Source of the DNA: an uncultured Lachnospiraceae bacterium
Lineage (GTDB): Bacteria; Bacillota; Clostridia; Lachnospirales; Lachnospiraceae
Assembly: GCA_902793335.1 (NCBI GenBank)
Contig: CADBCZ010000029.1
Coordinates: 1-35,997, forward strand
Direction of reading: 5' to 3'
DNA length: 35,997 nucleotides
This document shows, one piece after another, positions 8,006-17,454 of the stretch. The notes below the pieces were generated by a model. That model saw nothing but the letters and a program-made list of their open reading frames with translations, was not told the DNA's origin and did not search any database. The position numbers and the translations under genes were made by a program. Each line of letters starts with the position of its first letter. Positions within the stretch are counted from its first letter, which is position 1.

Positions 8006-9655
8006 ATGAACAAAGACAAATTAAAACCCATGCTTTTTAGCACCTTAAAAAACTACAGTGGAAAACAGTTCGGAACTGACATTGTATCCGGAATCATAGT
8101 AGCAATAATTGCTCTTCCACTATCAATTGCCTTAGCGCTTGCATCAGGTGTAGGTCCGGAAGAAGGTCTTTACACCGCAATTGTAGCCGGTTTCATAATC
8201 TCATTCTTTGGAGGTAGCCGTGTACAGATTGCAGGTCCTACGGCAGCATTTGCAACAATAGTTGCAGGAATAATAGCAACCAGCGGAATGGACGGAATGA
8301 TGCTTGCCACCATAGTAGCAGGTCTGATTCTGATTCTTATGGGTGTATTTCGTTTAGGCGGACTTATCAAGTTCATCCCCTACACCATAACCACCGGTTT
8401 TACCGCAGGAATCGCAGTAACCATAGTCATTGGACAGTTCAAAGATTTCTTCGGCCTTTCATATCCCAAGGGAACAGTAACTATTGAAACTGCCCAGAAA
8501 GTAAAAGCAGTTATTGCAAACATCACCACCTTTTATCCATATGCGTTTCTGGTTGGTATGATAAGTCTTATTATCCTTATTGTGTGGCCAAAGATCAGTG
8601 AAAAGATTCCGGGATCACTCATCGCAATAATAGTAAGTATCCTATTGGTAAAACTTGTTGGATTGAACGTCAATACAATCGGTGACTTATATACTATCAA
8701 CAGTGCATTACCAACATTTCATCTTCCACACTTAACTTTGTCTGCGGTTAAAAATGCTATGTCTGACGGATTCACCATAGCAATACTTGCTGCGATAGAA
8801 TCACTTTTATCATGTGTTGTCGCAGACAGTATGATAAATTCACACCACCGTTCTAACATGGAGCTTATCGCACAGGGTTTAGGTAATATCGGTTCAGCTC
8901 TCTTTGGTGGAATCCCGGCAACAGGAGCAATTGCCCGTACAGCCGCAAACATAAAAAACGGAGGACGTACACCTGTAGCAGGGCTTACTCACTCAATAGT
9001 GCTCATACTTGTACTTGTCGTTTTAATGCCATATGCAGCACTTATTCCTATGCCTACAATAGCTGCGATCCTTTTCGTTGTTGCCTATAACATGTGTCAA
9101 TGGCGTACATTTGTACATTTATGTAAAACAGCACCAAAAAGCGATATACTCGTGTTGGTTCTTACATTTACACTTACAGTTGTATTCGATCTCGTGATTG
9201 CAATAGAAGTTGGTATGCTTCTCTCTGTACTTCTGTTCATGAAACGAATGAGTGATGAATCAGGCGTATCAAACTGGAAATATTATGATCCTGATGAAGA
9301 TCCTGACGGAATGAATCTTAAACCGATTCCACCTCAGGTAAGAGTATATGAAATTTATGGACCGATGTTCTTTGGAAGTTCAGAACAGATTGATTCCATG
9401 AGCTATCGTGATGAGACTAAGATCATCATCATCCGAATGAGAGGTGTGCCTGCACTTGACGCAACAGCAATGCACTCATTAAACAACTTCTATGATCGTT
9501 GCCATGAGAGAGACATTACACTCATTTTCTCACACGTCAATGAACAGCCAATGCACACCATGTTAAAAGATAATTTCGTAGAAAAAGTCGGAAAAGACAA
9601 TTTCCGACCTCATATAGACGATGCAATTGAATGGGCTAACAAGCTCTTAGAGTGA
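8006..9655 (+). CDS. SulP family anion transporter with STAS domain
   Basis: A 549-residue SLC26/SulP transporter. The membrane part (about residues 20-425) has many hydrophobic helices, including ALPLSIALALASGVGPEEGLY and the family segment IAGPTAAFATIVAG. The C-terminal STAS domain (about 440-549) carries MFFGSSEQIDS and the nucleotide-contact-like turn ALDATAMHSL. Such proteins move sulfate, bicarbonate, dicarboxylates or other anions across the cytoplasmic membrane; the substrate is not determined. Length matches the family. It is a single-gene unit with its own promoter. Its stop lies one nt from the stop of the convergent hydrolase gene, with no terminator hairpin between them. Confidence 0.93.
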   Translation: MNKDKLKPMLFSTLKNYSGKQFGTDIVSGIIVAIIALPLSIALALASGVGPEEGLYTAIVAGFIISFFGGSRVQIAGPTAAFATIVAGIIATSGMDGMMLATIVAGLILILMGVFRLGGLIKFIPYTITTGFTAGIAVTIVIGQFKDFFGLSYPKGTVTIETAQKVKAVIANITTFYPYAFLVGMISLIILIVWPKISEKIPGSLIAIIVSILLVKLVGLNVNTIGDLYTINSALPTFHLPHLTLSAVKNAMSDGFTIAILAAIESLLSCVVADSMINSHHRSNMELIAQGLGNIGSALFGGIPATGAIARTAANIKNGGRTPVAGLTHSIVLILVLVVLMPYAALIPMPTIAAILFVVAYNMCQWRTFVHLCKTAPKSDILVLVLTFTLTVVFDLVIAIEVGMLLSVLLFMKRMSDESGVSNWKYYDPDEDPDGMNLKPIPPQVRVYEIYGPMFFGSSEQIDSMSYRDETKIIIIRMRGVPALDATAMHSLNNFYDRCHERDITLIFSHVNEQPMHTMLKDNFVEKVGKDNFRPHIDDAIEWANKLLE

Positions 9656-9656
9656 T

Positions 9657-11855
9657 TTATTCCCAATAACCTATATCGTTTATTATTATCTTACCGTCCT
9701 TTGTACCATCAGTGGTTATCTTCATTGATACCACATCTGCAAAGTCAAAATCGGAAGTTTCAAACATTGACGGTGTAATGTTAATAGTTGCAAGTTGTTT
9801 CTTGTACTCATAACTTCCAAAAATTAAATCTTGTTTATAAAGCTGTACAGCAAGACAAGGGTAGATGAGCTTCGGATTTTTTACAGATGCTTTTCTGCCC
9901 TTTATGTCTGTAAACTCAACAGTATAATCAAGTCCCTCTCTAAGTTCTTCTGTATCAGATCTCATATCGGCCATTCTAAATGATATCGCACCCTCAGATA
10001 TATCAACTTCCGGAAACCTTACATAGATAGAGGGATTCTTATTTTTTCGCCAGTTACATACCAGCACGTCGTCCTCTCCTTCCCCACCATCACCGCGGGA
10101 ATATTTACCGATAGTCCAGGTATCCATATCTGTACAACTGACCTTGACATCACCGTAACTTCTAATATCCGTCGTATCATCAAATGAGCACAGACTCTTA
10201 AAATCCGAATCCTGATAATTCGTTACATAGACCGTATCAGGAAGAAAGCTGCGATAATCCGAAGCGTCTGATAACAACTCCCTATATGTATTATTCAGTC
10301 TAAGAGTTGTGTCTAAAAAAGTACGTATGTATGCTTTTGCAATCAACTTCTGGTCGCTTTCATCGATAAAATTATTGGTGTTTATATATCCGTTAGTTGC
10401 GCCTTCTAAATCATATCTTCCCCAAAGACTGTTAAACTGTCCGTGATTTGCACCAAGAATATATACTGATGATTTTAAGTAATCTCCTTCCCTGTCTCCG
10501 CTAAATGTCACATTGTTATATTGCTTTTCTCCCATGTCAACACTTACATCCTGATCATTTGAGCCATGTAGGAGCAGATAATTGACATCTGATATTCTTA
10601 CAGAATGTCCAACCGGCATATACTGATCAACACATGGAGCAATCGCAACAATGGATGAAATATTAAAATGATAATTAAACTTCACATTACCATCTTCCGG
10701 ATAGACATCAAGGTCGTTAAAAAGATAAGCAGTAGCTGCCATCTCCCCACCTCGTGAATGTCCGCCAATCGCAATCCTATCAGGATCTATGAGATCATAT
10801 ATTAAACTATCTGCTTTCTTATTCTCAGAAAGAATCGTCTTCATATTATCCAGAAAAAGAATTGCACGCTTATCATTTCCTTCTTCCAAACTATTGATTA
10901 TATTTTCATCCACAGATACGACAACATAACCGTTTGAAGCAAGATACTCACCTAAATATTCATAACCAAGATATGATGGTGTTGTTGCAATATGATTACC
11001 GTGCACGAAGAACAGTACAGGGCAATTCTTTTGTCCCAACGGATACCAAATCTTACCCTTTATTGGTGTCTGTGCAAAATCATAATCTTTGATCATTTCA
11101 GTAAACTTTTGAAAAGGATTTCTGTTTTTATAAGAATCAAACTTAGTAAAATCTACTGTTGTGGTTACGATATCCTCCGATGATTCGGGACCATAGGATA
11201 GCGATGCCACTTCATAGCTTCCGTTTTCAAGATATTTGTCGAAGTCCTTCACATTTTCATTATCAGTGTCACTGTCATGTACTGAGTTTGTGACGAGATT
11301 GTAAAAAGCTACTCGGTCTTTGCCAAAGTTATCCATATGAAAAAACACAGCAAAAAAGATAATATAGGTAAATGAAATCGTTAATGCCACATACGCAAAA
11401 ACCTGTTTAAATTTTCTGCATTTAATAAATGCCCACATACACCTTCCTGTAACATCACACGAAAGTGCCAAGGCAAAGGTCATAAGAATCGCAGGCACCA
11501 CATCATTAAACTGATTAGCTATCAGATTATTGGTCAATATCACCGTAAATGCTGTTATAAAATATATATTTGAGCGATTTACGCCACCAAAAACAATCCT
11601 AATTACAAGGCATAATAATTCGACAAACAACAGGACAACCAAAAGTGACAGCATTATAGCAATTACCGCGTGGGTATATATCATATCTTTTATAATCCAT
11701 GATAGAAACTGCACTGAGAGGATGACTGCCGCAATATTGGCACCCATCCGACCTGTTTTCATGAACTCCATAGGACCTTCTGTCTTGCTTTTGATATAGT
11801 TGACAGGCTTTTTTGTTTTATTCCATAGTTTAATAAACACGTTTGAATCTGTCAT
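9657..11855 (-). CDS. Membrane-anchored alpha/beta hydrolase
   Basis: A 732-residue protein with about five transmembrane helices in residues 36-175 and a large outer domain. The hydrolase core starts with VLFFVHGNHIATTPS, has the nucleophile elbow GHSRGG (Ser near residue 367), an acidic residue in HGSNDQDVSV (near 434) and a His in GANHGQF (near 470), giving a complete Ser-Asp-His triad. A C-terminal beta-rich domain of about 200 residues follows. It probably cleaves an ester on the cell surface, though which one is unknown. The ATG overlaps the GNAT stop as ATGA, so the two are co-translated. Confidence 0.8.
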   Translation of the reverse strand: MTDSNVFIKLWNKTKKPVNYIKSKTEGPMEFMKTGRMGANIAAVILSVQFLSWIIKDMIYTHAVIAIMLSLLVVLLFVELLCLVIRIVFGGVNRSNIYFITAFTVILTNNLIANQFNDVVPAILMTFALALSCDVTGRCMWAFIKCRKFKQVFAYVALTISFTYIIFFAVFFHMDNFGKDRVAFYNLVTNSVHDSDTDNENVKDFDKYLENGSYEVASLSYGPESSEDIVTTTVDFTKFDSYKNRNPFQKFTEMIKDYDFAQTPIKGKIWYPLGQKNCPVLFFVHGNHIATTPSYLGYEYLGEYLASNGYVVVSVDENIINSLEEGNDKRAILFLDNMKTILSENKKADSLIYDLIDPDRIAIGGHSRGGEMAATAYLFNDLDVYPEDGNVKFNYHFNISSIVAIAPCVDQYMPVGHSVRISDVNYLLLHGSNDQDVSVDMGEKQYNNVTFSGDREGDYLKSSVYILGANHGQFNSLWGRYDLEGATNGYINTNNFIDESDQKLIAKAYIRTFLDTTLRLNNTYRELLSDASDYRSFLPDTVYVTNYQDSDFKSLCSFDDTTDIRSYGDVKVSCTDMDTWTIGKYSRGDGGEGEDDVLVCNWRKNKNPSIYVRFPEVDISEGAISFRMADMRSDTEELREGLDYTVEFTDIKGRKASVKNPKLIYPCLAVQLYKQDLIFGSYEYKKQLATINITPSMFETSDFDFADVVSMKITTDGTKDGKIIINDIGYWE

Positions 11856-12325
11856 AATATCTGTTCCATTCCTATCTTCTGTGGTTTTAATCCCATCGCT
11901 TCATAGAACTTTATGGCTCCGGGATTGCATGACCATACATTTAACGTGACATTATAAAACCCTTCATCCTTAGCATACTCAATCACATGTTGATAAAGCG
12001 CCTTGCCCACTGATTGATTTCTAAATGCCTCATCCACGCAAATATCATCGATATACAGGGTTTTGATATCAGTCAGCACTGAATCGTCAAGCACCTGTTT
12101 ATGGACACAAAATGCATGCCCCATTATGTTTCCATCCTCATTTTCACACACAAAGACAGGGGTAGTGTCATCATCAATTATGACCTCCAACTCCTGCTCA
12201 TTATATTTTGTTGCAGGTCCCTTGAATATATCGGGCCTGCCATTGTGATGAACCATATCAACCTGAACTAACAGTTCAAGAATTCTTTGTATGTCTGACT
12301 TTTTTGCTCGTCTGACTTTATTCAT
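11852..12325 (-). CDS. GNAT family N-acetyltransferase
   Basis: A 157-residue single-domain GNAT. It shows the acetyl-CoA site as VDEAFRNQSVGKALYQHVIEYAKDEGF, with the Q/RxxGxG/A loop in modified form (NQSVGKA), and ends with NPGAIKFYEAMGLKP, a standard GNAT end. The start at 12325 (MNKVRRAKKSDI) has GAGG eight nt upstream. It begins 19 nt after the oxidoreductase gene and overlaps the hydrolase gene by 4 nt, so it belongs to a three-gene run. The acceptor substrate is unknown. Confidence 0.88.
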   Translation of the reverse strand: MNKVRRAKKSDIQRILELLVQVDMVHHNGRPDIFKGPATKYNEQELEVIIDDDTTPVFVCENEDGNIMGHAFCVHKQVLDDSVLTDIKTLYIDDICVDEAFRNQSVGKALYQHVIEYAKDEGFYNVTLNVWSCNPGAIKFYEAMGLKPQKIGMEQIL

Positions 12326-12344
12326 TTTGTAATCCTCACTTATA

Positions 12345-13358
12345 TCATTTTTCAATAATTCTAATAACTTCAAGGGTCTCATTTTCATAATACTTCGCTG
12401 CCTGTCTGTCATTTCTGTCAATTATCGCCGCAAAATCTTCAAACTCTTTTGTCATTCGATGACAAACCTCCTGTGGAACAAAATGTTCTTCAATAACAGG
12501 ACGAACCGTAGCTCCCGCTGCATCCTTAGTGACTTCATCCGAAATTTCATCTGTGAGCACAATCGTTAAGTTATCTGCAATATTAGGTTTTCCATCTATT
12601 CTCATATAACCCTTCTCACCTTGAATCAAAACATATCCGGGGCTGTCGGAATCCTTTGCCCCTGTACATACGGCACTGAAGCCATCATATTCCATAATCA
12701 TAGTTCCCGATGTATCAATACCATTAAATCCGATATTGGGGTGATAGAAAGTCCTCTTCGGCATTCCAAACAACGCAGCGGCATAATGGATATTATATAC
12801 ATTTATATCACGAAGTGCTCCACCCAAAAAATCAGGATCAAAGGTATGATCTACCACACCTTCAAGATAACGGTCATAGCGGCTGGAATACTGCGAATAG
12901 TTAGCCATCATCATACGGATATTTCCAAGCTTTGGCAGATTTTCCTTCATCTTTTCTATTACATCATTGTGCAAAACAGTGACAGCCTCAAAAACATACA
13001 GATTCTTTTTTCTTGCAAGTTCAACAAGTTCTTTTGCCTCTGAGTATGTTCCAGTAAACGGCTTTTCAAGAATCACGTTCTTGCCTTTTTCAAGTGCTCT
13101 TTTTGCGTATTCATAATGAACGCTGTTGATAAGACCAATGTAAACTGTATCAACATCTGCCTTATCAAGCAACTCATCATAATCAGTATATACTTCAGCA
13201 ATAGAGTACTTCCCTGCAAGTTCCTCACCCTTTCTCCTGCTATGAGGTCTTGCAAAAATCGCATTGCACTCTACCACATTTTTATCACCTGCAAGCGGCT
13301 CTAATGCATAAAGTGCATCAATTACAATCTTTCCTGTTCCTATAATACCAAGTTTCAT
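12345..13358 (-). CDS. Gfo/Idh/MocA family oxidoreductase
   Basis: A 337-residue NAD(P)-dependent dehydrogenase. The N-terminal Rossmann fold has GIIGTGKIV, and the catalytic EKPF motif with its Lys lies near residue 95 (NVILEKPFTG). The C-terminal domain is the usual open beta-sheet. The family oxidizes or reduces sugars, inositols or related compounds. The ATG at 13358 (MKLGIIG) is the family-typical start; the G-rich binding site lies unusually close, and an in-frame TTG four codons earlier cannot be excluded. It leads the run with the GNAT and the membrane hydrolase. Confidence 0.9.
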   Translation of the reverse strand: MKLGIIGTGKIVIDALYALEPLAGDKNVVECNAIFARPHSRRKGEELAGKYSIAEVYTDYDELLDKADVDTVYIGLINSVHYEYAKRALEKGKNVILEKPFTGTYSEAKELVELARKKNLYVFEAVTVLHNDVIEKMKENLPKLGNIRMMMANYSQYSSRYDRYLEGVVDHTFDPDFLGGALRDINVYNIHYAAALFGMPKRTFYHPNIGFNGIDTSGTMIMEYDGFSAVCTGAKDSDSPGYVLIQGEKGYMRIDGKPNIADNLTIVLTDEISDEVTKDAAGATVRPVIEEHFVPQEVCHRMTKEFEDFAAIIDRNDRQAAKYYENETLEVIRIIEK

Positions 13359-13417
13359 AACTCCCCCCAATATCTCACAAACACTTAAAACATACTATTA
13401 AACAAAGCAACTTTCTG

Positions 13418-14092
13418 CTATCTCCACATCCACGCGATCATTTTCTCCGATCGTGACATGCCTAATTTCTTCTGCAAACATAATGACGCATAGTTTTCTT
13501 TCTCTACCTGACCAAATGGAACATAACCTTCTTCCATAGTTTTTGCGATAAGATGCGTCTGAAGCGCACTTCCAAAACCTTTATGTCTATATTTAGGAAA
13601 AACATAAAGGATGCCCATGCTTCCTTCCAAATGTTCCCCGATAAAGCCAACTAACTGATTTTTACTATACCCAAGCAAAATAGATTTTCTTGTCACAACC
13701 TTCTCAAGTTCTTCAGGACTGATCATCCGATAGTTTTCAATCAACATAGGAAGATCGTGTTCATCAGCTATCCTGACAGATATACGTTCATCGGGTGATG
13801 GTTTTTCTCCATAATATGCGACCTGATAACAATCAATTTTTTCTGAAAAATTGTATCTTTTAAATACTTCCTGTCCAAGAGCTTCGTCCGAAACCATCAA
13901 TAAATCAAAATCTTTTCCACCATAAAGATCAAGCAGTCCAAGACCATCCTCTTTATTATTGCAAGCCAACATATAAGCTCCACTTACTTGATCTTTAATA
14001 AAAAGTGTATCATCCTCATCTACGATGACTTCAGCACTACCACGCCTCATCACACGATCAAGTCCCAAATATTCAATTTTATCTATATTCAT
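13418..14092 (-). CDS. GNAT acetyltransferase with extra N-terminal domain
   Basis: A 224-residue protein. The C-terminal half (from about residue 105) is a GNAT domain with ISVRIADEHDLPML, then GILYVFPKYRHKGFGSALQTHLI, which holds the R/QxxGxG/A acetyl-CoA loop as RHKGFGS. The N-terminal 100 residues resemble a degenerate GNAT-like fold without an acetyl-CoA motif, as in two-domain members. AAGGAG precedes the ATG by 12 nt. It follows the ABC permease gene by 25 nt and may be the last gene of that operon. Its acceptor is unknown. Confidence 0.82.
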   Translation of the reverse strand: MNIDKIEYLGLDRVMRRGSAEVIVDEDDTLFIKDQVSGAYMLACNNKEDGLGLLDLYGGKDFDLLMVSDEALGQEVFKRYNFSEKIDCYQVAYYGEKPSPDERISVRIADEHDLPMLIENYRMISPEELEKVVTRKSILLGYSKNQLVGFIGEHLEGSMGILYVFPKYRHKGFGSALQTHLIAKTMEEGYVPFGQVEKENYASLCLQKKLGMSRSEKMIAWMWR

Positions 14093-14117
14093 TATAAATT
14101 ACTGCTCCTTAATATAT

Positions 14118-15944
14118 TTACCGGTGTCTTATCTTTTTCATTAATCCTCTTGCGTAAATATTACACATTCCATATATAAAAATTCCCAACCCTAAACCTA
14201 TTGCTATACATTTATAAACCGCAACGAACTGATAATTGCACGAAATCATATCGATATACGATACTATAATCATCCAAATTAACGATATTGTCAACGGAAA
14301 AATCGATACAACTATCAGTTTTTCCTTTATACATTTTCGTATAAAATCCTGTTCTGCTCCTATTGCCATTAACAGTCTATATTTATAAATATCCTTTTCT
14401 TTCTCGGATTCTATTTTGTAATAAACCGTAATGATAACACATGACAACATTACTATCGAGATATATCCCATCAGAAGATATAATATATCCGAACTCTGAG
14501 AAGCTCTCTTGTATGCTTCATAGTATGATGCAACATCACTTCCGCTTTGTTTTTCAAGACAATCAGCCAGCCCTTCCTGATATCCTTTATTTTCAAAACA
14601 AAATAGCCTCAAGCTTTTCTCGTTAGATAATTTCTTTGATATTCTTTCATAGTCTTCCTGATTTATTAGGACAATACTGTCTGTTAATCCTCCTCCCCTG
14701 CAAAAAAGCATACAGTCAATATCTTCATATAACTTGAAGTTTTTTTCAGCAATATTAATTTCGTCCGGAACAAAGCCTTTCTCGTGAACATATCCATCAT
14801 TTATAGCAACACTTCTCACAAACAAAAAATGACCTTTGGGTACTATGAACGAGTTTCCGGTTACTATGTTGACATCATCTGTTCCAAAGATTGAAAACCC
14901 ATCGATGTAAAAATACGGTACGGTCGATTGAAATCTCACATCAACATCGAACGAATCAAATATTTCATTTATTTTCACATCATCCGCATTCTCTGTCTTG
15001 TCTTGTGTAAATACCATATCATACGGATAATAAACAGCGACATCTTTCTTAAAGTCGCTCTCCATTACCAATGAAACTGTATTTATAAAAAACAGTACAC
15101 CATAAATGGCAATCAGCATTATACATAGTTTTTTGTTCGTCTTGTGATAATACTCATAATCAGAAACAATAAATAACCTTTTTGCCCTCATTTTTTTCAA
15201 AAGAAAATCGATATTGCAACACACAAGTGCTAAACCTATGTATGAAAAAACTATACCTAAAAGCATAATGTTGCCACCGGTTCTCTCGAATAATATAAGG
15301 GATCCAGTTAATGATATAACAAAACATAACAATCCTATAATAAATAAACATTTATGTTCTTTTCCACATTCTGCTTTTCTGCCATCATTTATTATATTGA
15401 ATATCTTTTTTCGAATATTTGTAATTACAATCGTAACAATTGATAGCATATAAACAATTAACAAAAAAGCAATAGTCTGATAGTATGTTACAATATTCTG
15501 CGAAAAAACCACTGTTTGGATTTTGATGATATGTTTAATGATCATAATCAAACCAAACTCTAATGCGACTCCTGTTATCATCCCTAATACAACTGAGATA
15601 ACTATCACCAAAGCATTTTCAACCAGGATACAACTGACAAATTGTCTTTCCGAAAGCCCCACCGACAACAGAACACCATAATTATTTACTATCTGTCTGT
15701 TCAAAAGGATAAGCGTATATGGAATAAAAAAAATCTCAAATAAATGCATAAACAAAGTCGGTGCAAACACATTACTAGAAATCATAGGGTCAACGATATT
15801 CACATTATTTAACGACGTATTATCCAACATCATCCTCAGACTAAATAAGATTCCTATAGAAATCACATTGCATATTATAAACAAACGGTATTTTTTCAAA
15901 TTACCTTTGAATAATGTAATTATTATATCGAGAAGGGTAGTCAT
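14118..15944 (-). CDS. BceB-like FtsX-family ABC permease
   Basis: A 608-residue permease with about ten predicted helices and a large external domain of about 200 residues between helices 7 and 8 (roughly residues 290-490), the layout of BceB-type peptide exporters. The length is close to BceB (about 650). The ATG overlaps the ATPase stop as ATGA, so the two proteins are co-translated. The family removes antimicrobial peptides from their lipid targets and may signal to a sensor kinase. No kinase or response regulator is encoded nearby, so any signalling partner lies elsewhere. Confidence 0.82.
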   Translation of the reverse strand: MTTLLDIIITLFKGNLKKYRLFIICNVISIGILFSLRMMLDNTSLNNVNIVDPMISSNVFAPTLFMHLFEIFFIPYTLILLNRQIVNNYGVLLSVGLSERQFVSCILVENALVIVISVVLGMITGVALEFGLIMIIKHIIKIQTVVFSQNIVTYYQTIAFLLIVYMLSIVTIVITNIRKKIFNIINDGRKAECGKEHKCLFIIGLLCFVISLTGSLILFERTGGNIMLLGIVFSYIGLALVCCNIDFLLKKMRAKRLFIVSDYEYYHKTNKKLCIMLIAIYGVLFFINTVSLVMESDFKKDVAVYYPYDMVFTQDKTENADDVKINEIFDSFDVDVRFQSTVPYFYIDGFSIFGTDDVNIVTGNSFIVPKGHFLFVRSVAINDGYVHEKGFVPDEINIAEKNFKLYEDIDCMLFCRGGGLTDSIVLINQEDYERISKKLSNEKSLRLFCFENKGYQEGLADCLEKQSGSDVASYYEAYKRASQSSDILYLLMGYISIVMLSCVIITVYYKIESEKEKDIYKYRLLMAIGAEQDFIRKCIKEKLIVVSIFPLTISLIWMIIVSYIDMISCNYQFVAVYKCIAIGLGLGIFIYGMCNIYARGLMKKIRHR

Positions 15945-16696
15945 ACTAACACCTCCTTCTGTGTCTCCAAAATAGAATTATAAAAATCTGCAATATCCTT
16001 TGATTTTTTCTCCATTTCCAAAGCTACGCACCCATTTTGTAAAAATATCACTCTGTCACAATGACTGGCTACTTTTGCATCATGCGTAACAATCAGCAGA
16101 CTTGATTCGTTTTCTCTGCACGCATCCTCAAAACAGTTCATTACCTGGTCAGCGGATTTCGCATCTAGATTTCCGGTAGGTTCATCCGCAAATATAATTT
16201 TCGATTTGTTAACAAGCGCTCTACAAATTCCTGCTCTTTGCTGCTGTCCGCCGGATACTTCATATGGATATTTATACAAAATACTTGATATTCCGACTAT
16301 TTGGGCTATATGTAACACTTTTTCGTCAATACCGTCTTGCTTACCATCTATGATCAGTGGAACTCTGATATTTTCGTCTATTGTAAGACTGTCAATAAGA
16401 TTATAATTCTGAAATACAATACCGACATGCTTTCTCCGAAAAGACGCAACCCTTTCACCAGATAAATCAAAAACATTCTCACCATCTATATATACCTGCC
16501 CTTGATCTGCCTCCATAATACCGGTTATGACGTTTATCAATGTTGACTTTCCACTCCCGGATCTCCCCATAACAGCCACCATCTCATTTCTACGTACTAT
16601 AAGATCAAGGTTTTTTATGGCAATCGTGTTGTTCCCATCATTTGTCTCATACGTCTTTGATACTCCTCGTACATCTAATACTATATCTTTGTTCAT
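15941..16696 (-). CDS. BceA/MacB-like ABC ATPase
   Basis: A 251-residue ATPase with Walker A GRSGSGKST, Q-loop VFQNYNLID, signature VSGGQQQRAGICRAL, Walker B IIFADEPTGNLD, and H-loop IVTHD. This is the FtsE/MacB/BceA branch, and 251 residues fits BceA. AGGAGG lies nine nt before the ATG. It partners the following permease through the ATGA overlap. A small membrane protein is encoded 97 nt upstream in the same direction. Function: ATP-driven peptide detoxification, inferred from family. Confidence 0.9.
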   Translation of the reverse strand: MNKDIVLDVRGVSKTYETNDGNNTIAIKNLDLIVRRNEMVAVMGRSGSGKSTLINVITGIMEADQGQVYIDGENVFDLSGERVASFRRKHVGIVFQNYNLIDSLTIDENIRVPLIIDGKQDGIDEKVLHIAQIVGISSILYKYPYEVSGGQQQRAGICRALVNKSKIIFADEPTGNLDAKSADQVMNCFEDACRENESSLLIVTHDAKVASHCDRVIFLQNGCVALEMEKKSKDIADFYNSILETQKEVLV

Positions 16697-16793
16697 ATAT
16701 TATTTCCTCCTGTTTTGCACACTAAAAATACACCAACAGATCACATTGTATGTGTTTCCATTGGCTTAATGAAATATGAATACAGGGGAATCT

Positions 16794-17132
16794 TCAATTA
16801 TTTAGACGCACTGATAGCGTAACAAGAGTATTGGAGAAATTATAATGATATACCAAAACTGTGATAAAAAGAACGCATGACATCATCACACAAGTAATTA
16901 TTCCAGGGATTAGACATGTTGATAAGAGTTTTTTAAACTCATTATTGATTTCAGCTGCTGAAGGCTCAGATATAGAACTCTCCCCAATTAAATGCATTTC
17001 ATGGCGGATATTATCTTCTATATCACCTTTAATATAGCTACCACCCCAAATAGTATAATTTATGTATAGAAAAATTACAGTCAATACAGATATCAATGTA
17101 ATTATTGCTATTTTTTGTCCGTATTTCTGCAT
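16794..17132 (-). CDS. Small two-helix membrane protein
   Basis: A 112-residue protein with one hydrophobic segment near residues 8-26 (IAIITLISVLTVIFLYINYT) and a second near 75-95 (IPGIITCVMMSCVLFITVLVYHY), with a polar outer loop between. I do not recognise a family. The start at 17132 (MQKYGQ) has GGAG nine nt upstream; nearby in-frame ATGs at 17147 and 17138 are less well placed. It leads the ABC exporter operon, so it may be an accessory subunit of the BceAB-like transporter. This role is inferred from position only. Confidence 0.6.
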   Translation of the reverse strand: MQKYGQKIAIITLISVLTVIFLYINYTIWGGSYIKGDIEDNIRHEMHLIGESSISEPSAAEINNEFKKLLSTCLIPGIITCVMMSCVLFITVLVYHYNFSNTLVTLSVRLNN

Positions 17133-17180
17133 TATCATAATCTCCATTCATAAATCTAAGTTTTTTATTCAACATAATAG

Positions 17181-17279
17181 TCATTATATCATGTCGACTG
17201 TCGTCTCTATGTGGACATTCGCAAAATATCCGATTTTGCACACAAGTGTATAAATCGGCTACTTTGCTCATTATATCAT
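17181..17279 (-). promoter_or_regulatory. Twin extended -10 promoters with switchable hairpins
   Basis: The 12-bp block TCATTATATCAT occurs at 17181-17192 and 17268-17279; on the minus strand each gives TGATATAAT, an extended -10 element. Neither has a good -35. Between them hairpin A (arms 17221-17227 and 17233-17239) and hairpin B (arms 17230-17236 and 17252-17258) share bases and cannot form together. They lie in the leader made from the upstream promoter, before the small membrane protein gene. Confidence 0.45.
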
Positions 17280-17310
17280 ATATATACATATTTCAGGAAC
17301 TGTTTTTTAG

Positions 17311-17346
17311 AAATAAAAAGGACTCCGGCAAACCTACCGAAGTCCT
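17311..17346 (-). terminator. Original tRNA-Gln terminator (left of attL)
   Basis: Arms 17319-17328 and 17337-17346 pair at 9 of 10 positions around an 8-nt loop, and the minus strand continues with TTTTTATTT. It lies 3 nt beyond the duplicated tRNA 3' end, exactly where a tRNA terminator is expected. It was probably the terminator of tRNA-Gln before the element inserted. Confidence 0.85.
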
Positions 17347-17349
17347 AAG

Positions 17350-17391
17350 CTGGGGTACAAGGATTCGAACCTTGAAATGACGGAGTCAGAG
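17350..17391 (-). repeat. attL: 42-bp copy of the tRNA-Gln 3' end
   Basis: This segment is identical to 35482-35523. It carries the last 42 nt of the tRNA, from the anticodon loop to discriminator G73, and then diverges into unrelated sequence at 17392. It is the displaced half of the crossover site. Confidence 0.95.
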
Positions 17392-17454
17392 GACATAATC
17401 TTATGCCCCTTTGATCCTTGATTTCAAAGGCTTCCAATCAAACCCGTTGTCAAA

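Noticed and set aside
9653-9660. A terminator between the convergent SulP and hydrolase genes
   Set aside because: Stops are one nt apart and I see no stem-loop there; transcripts must end within the opposite gene.
17038-17289. An 83-codon frame over the leader of the small membrane protein
   Set aside because: It has no binding site, overlaps the better supported frame, and its codons run across two hairpins and a promoter-like element.
17350-17391. A second tRNA gene at the left end
   Set aside because: Only the 3' 42 nt are present; the acceptor 5' strand, D arm and anticodon stem 5' side are missing, so it is the attL copy.
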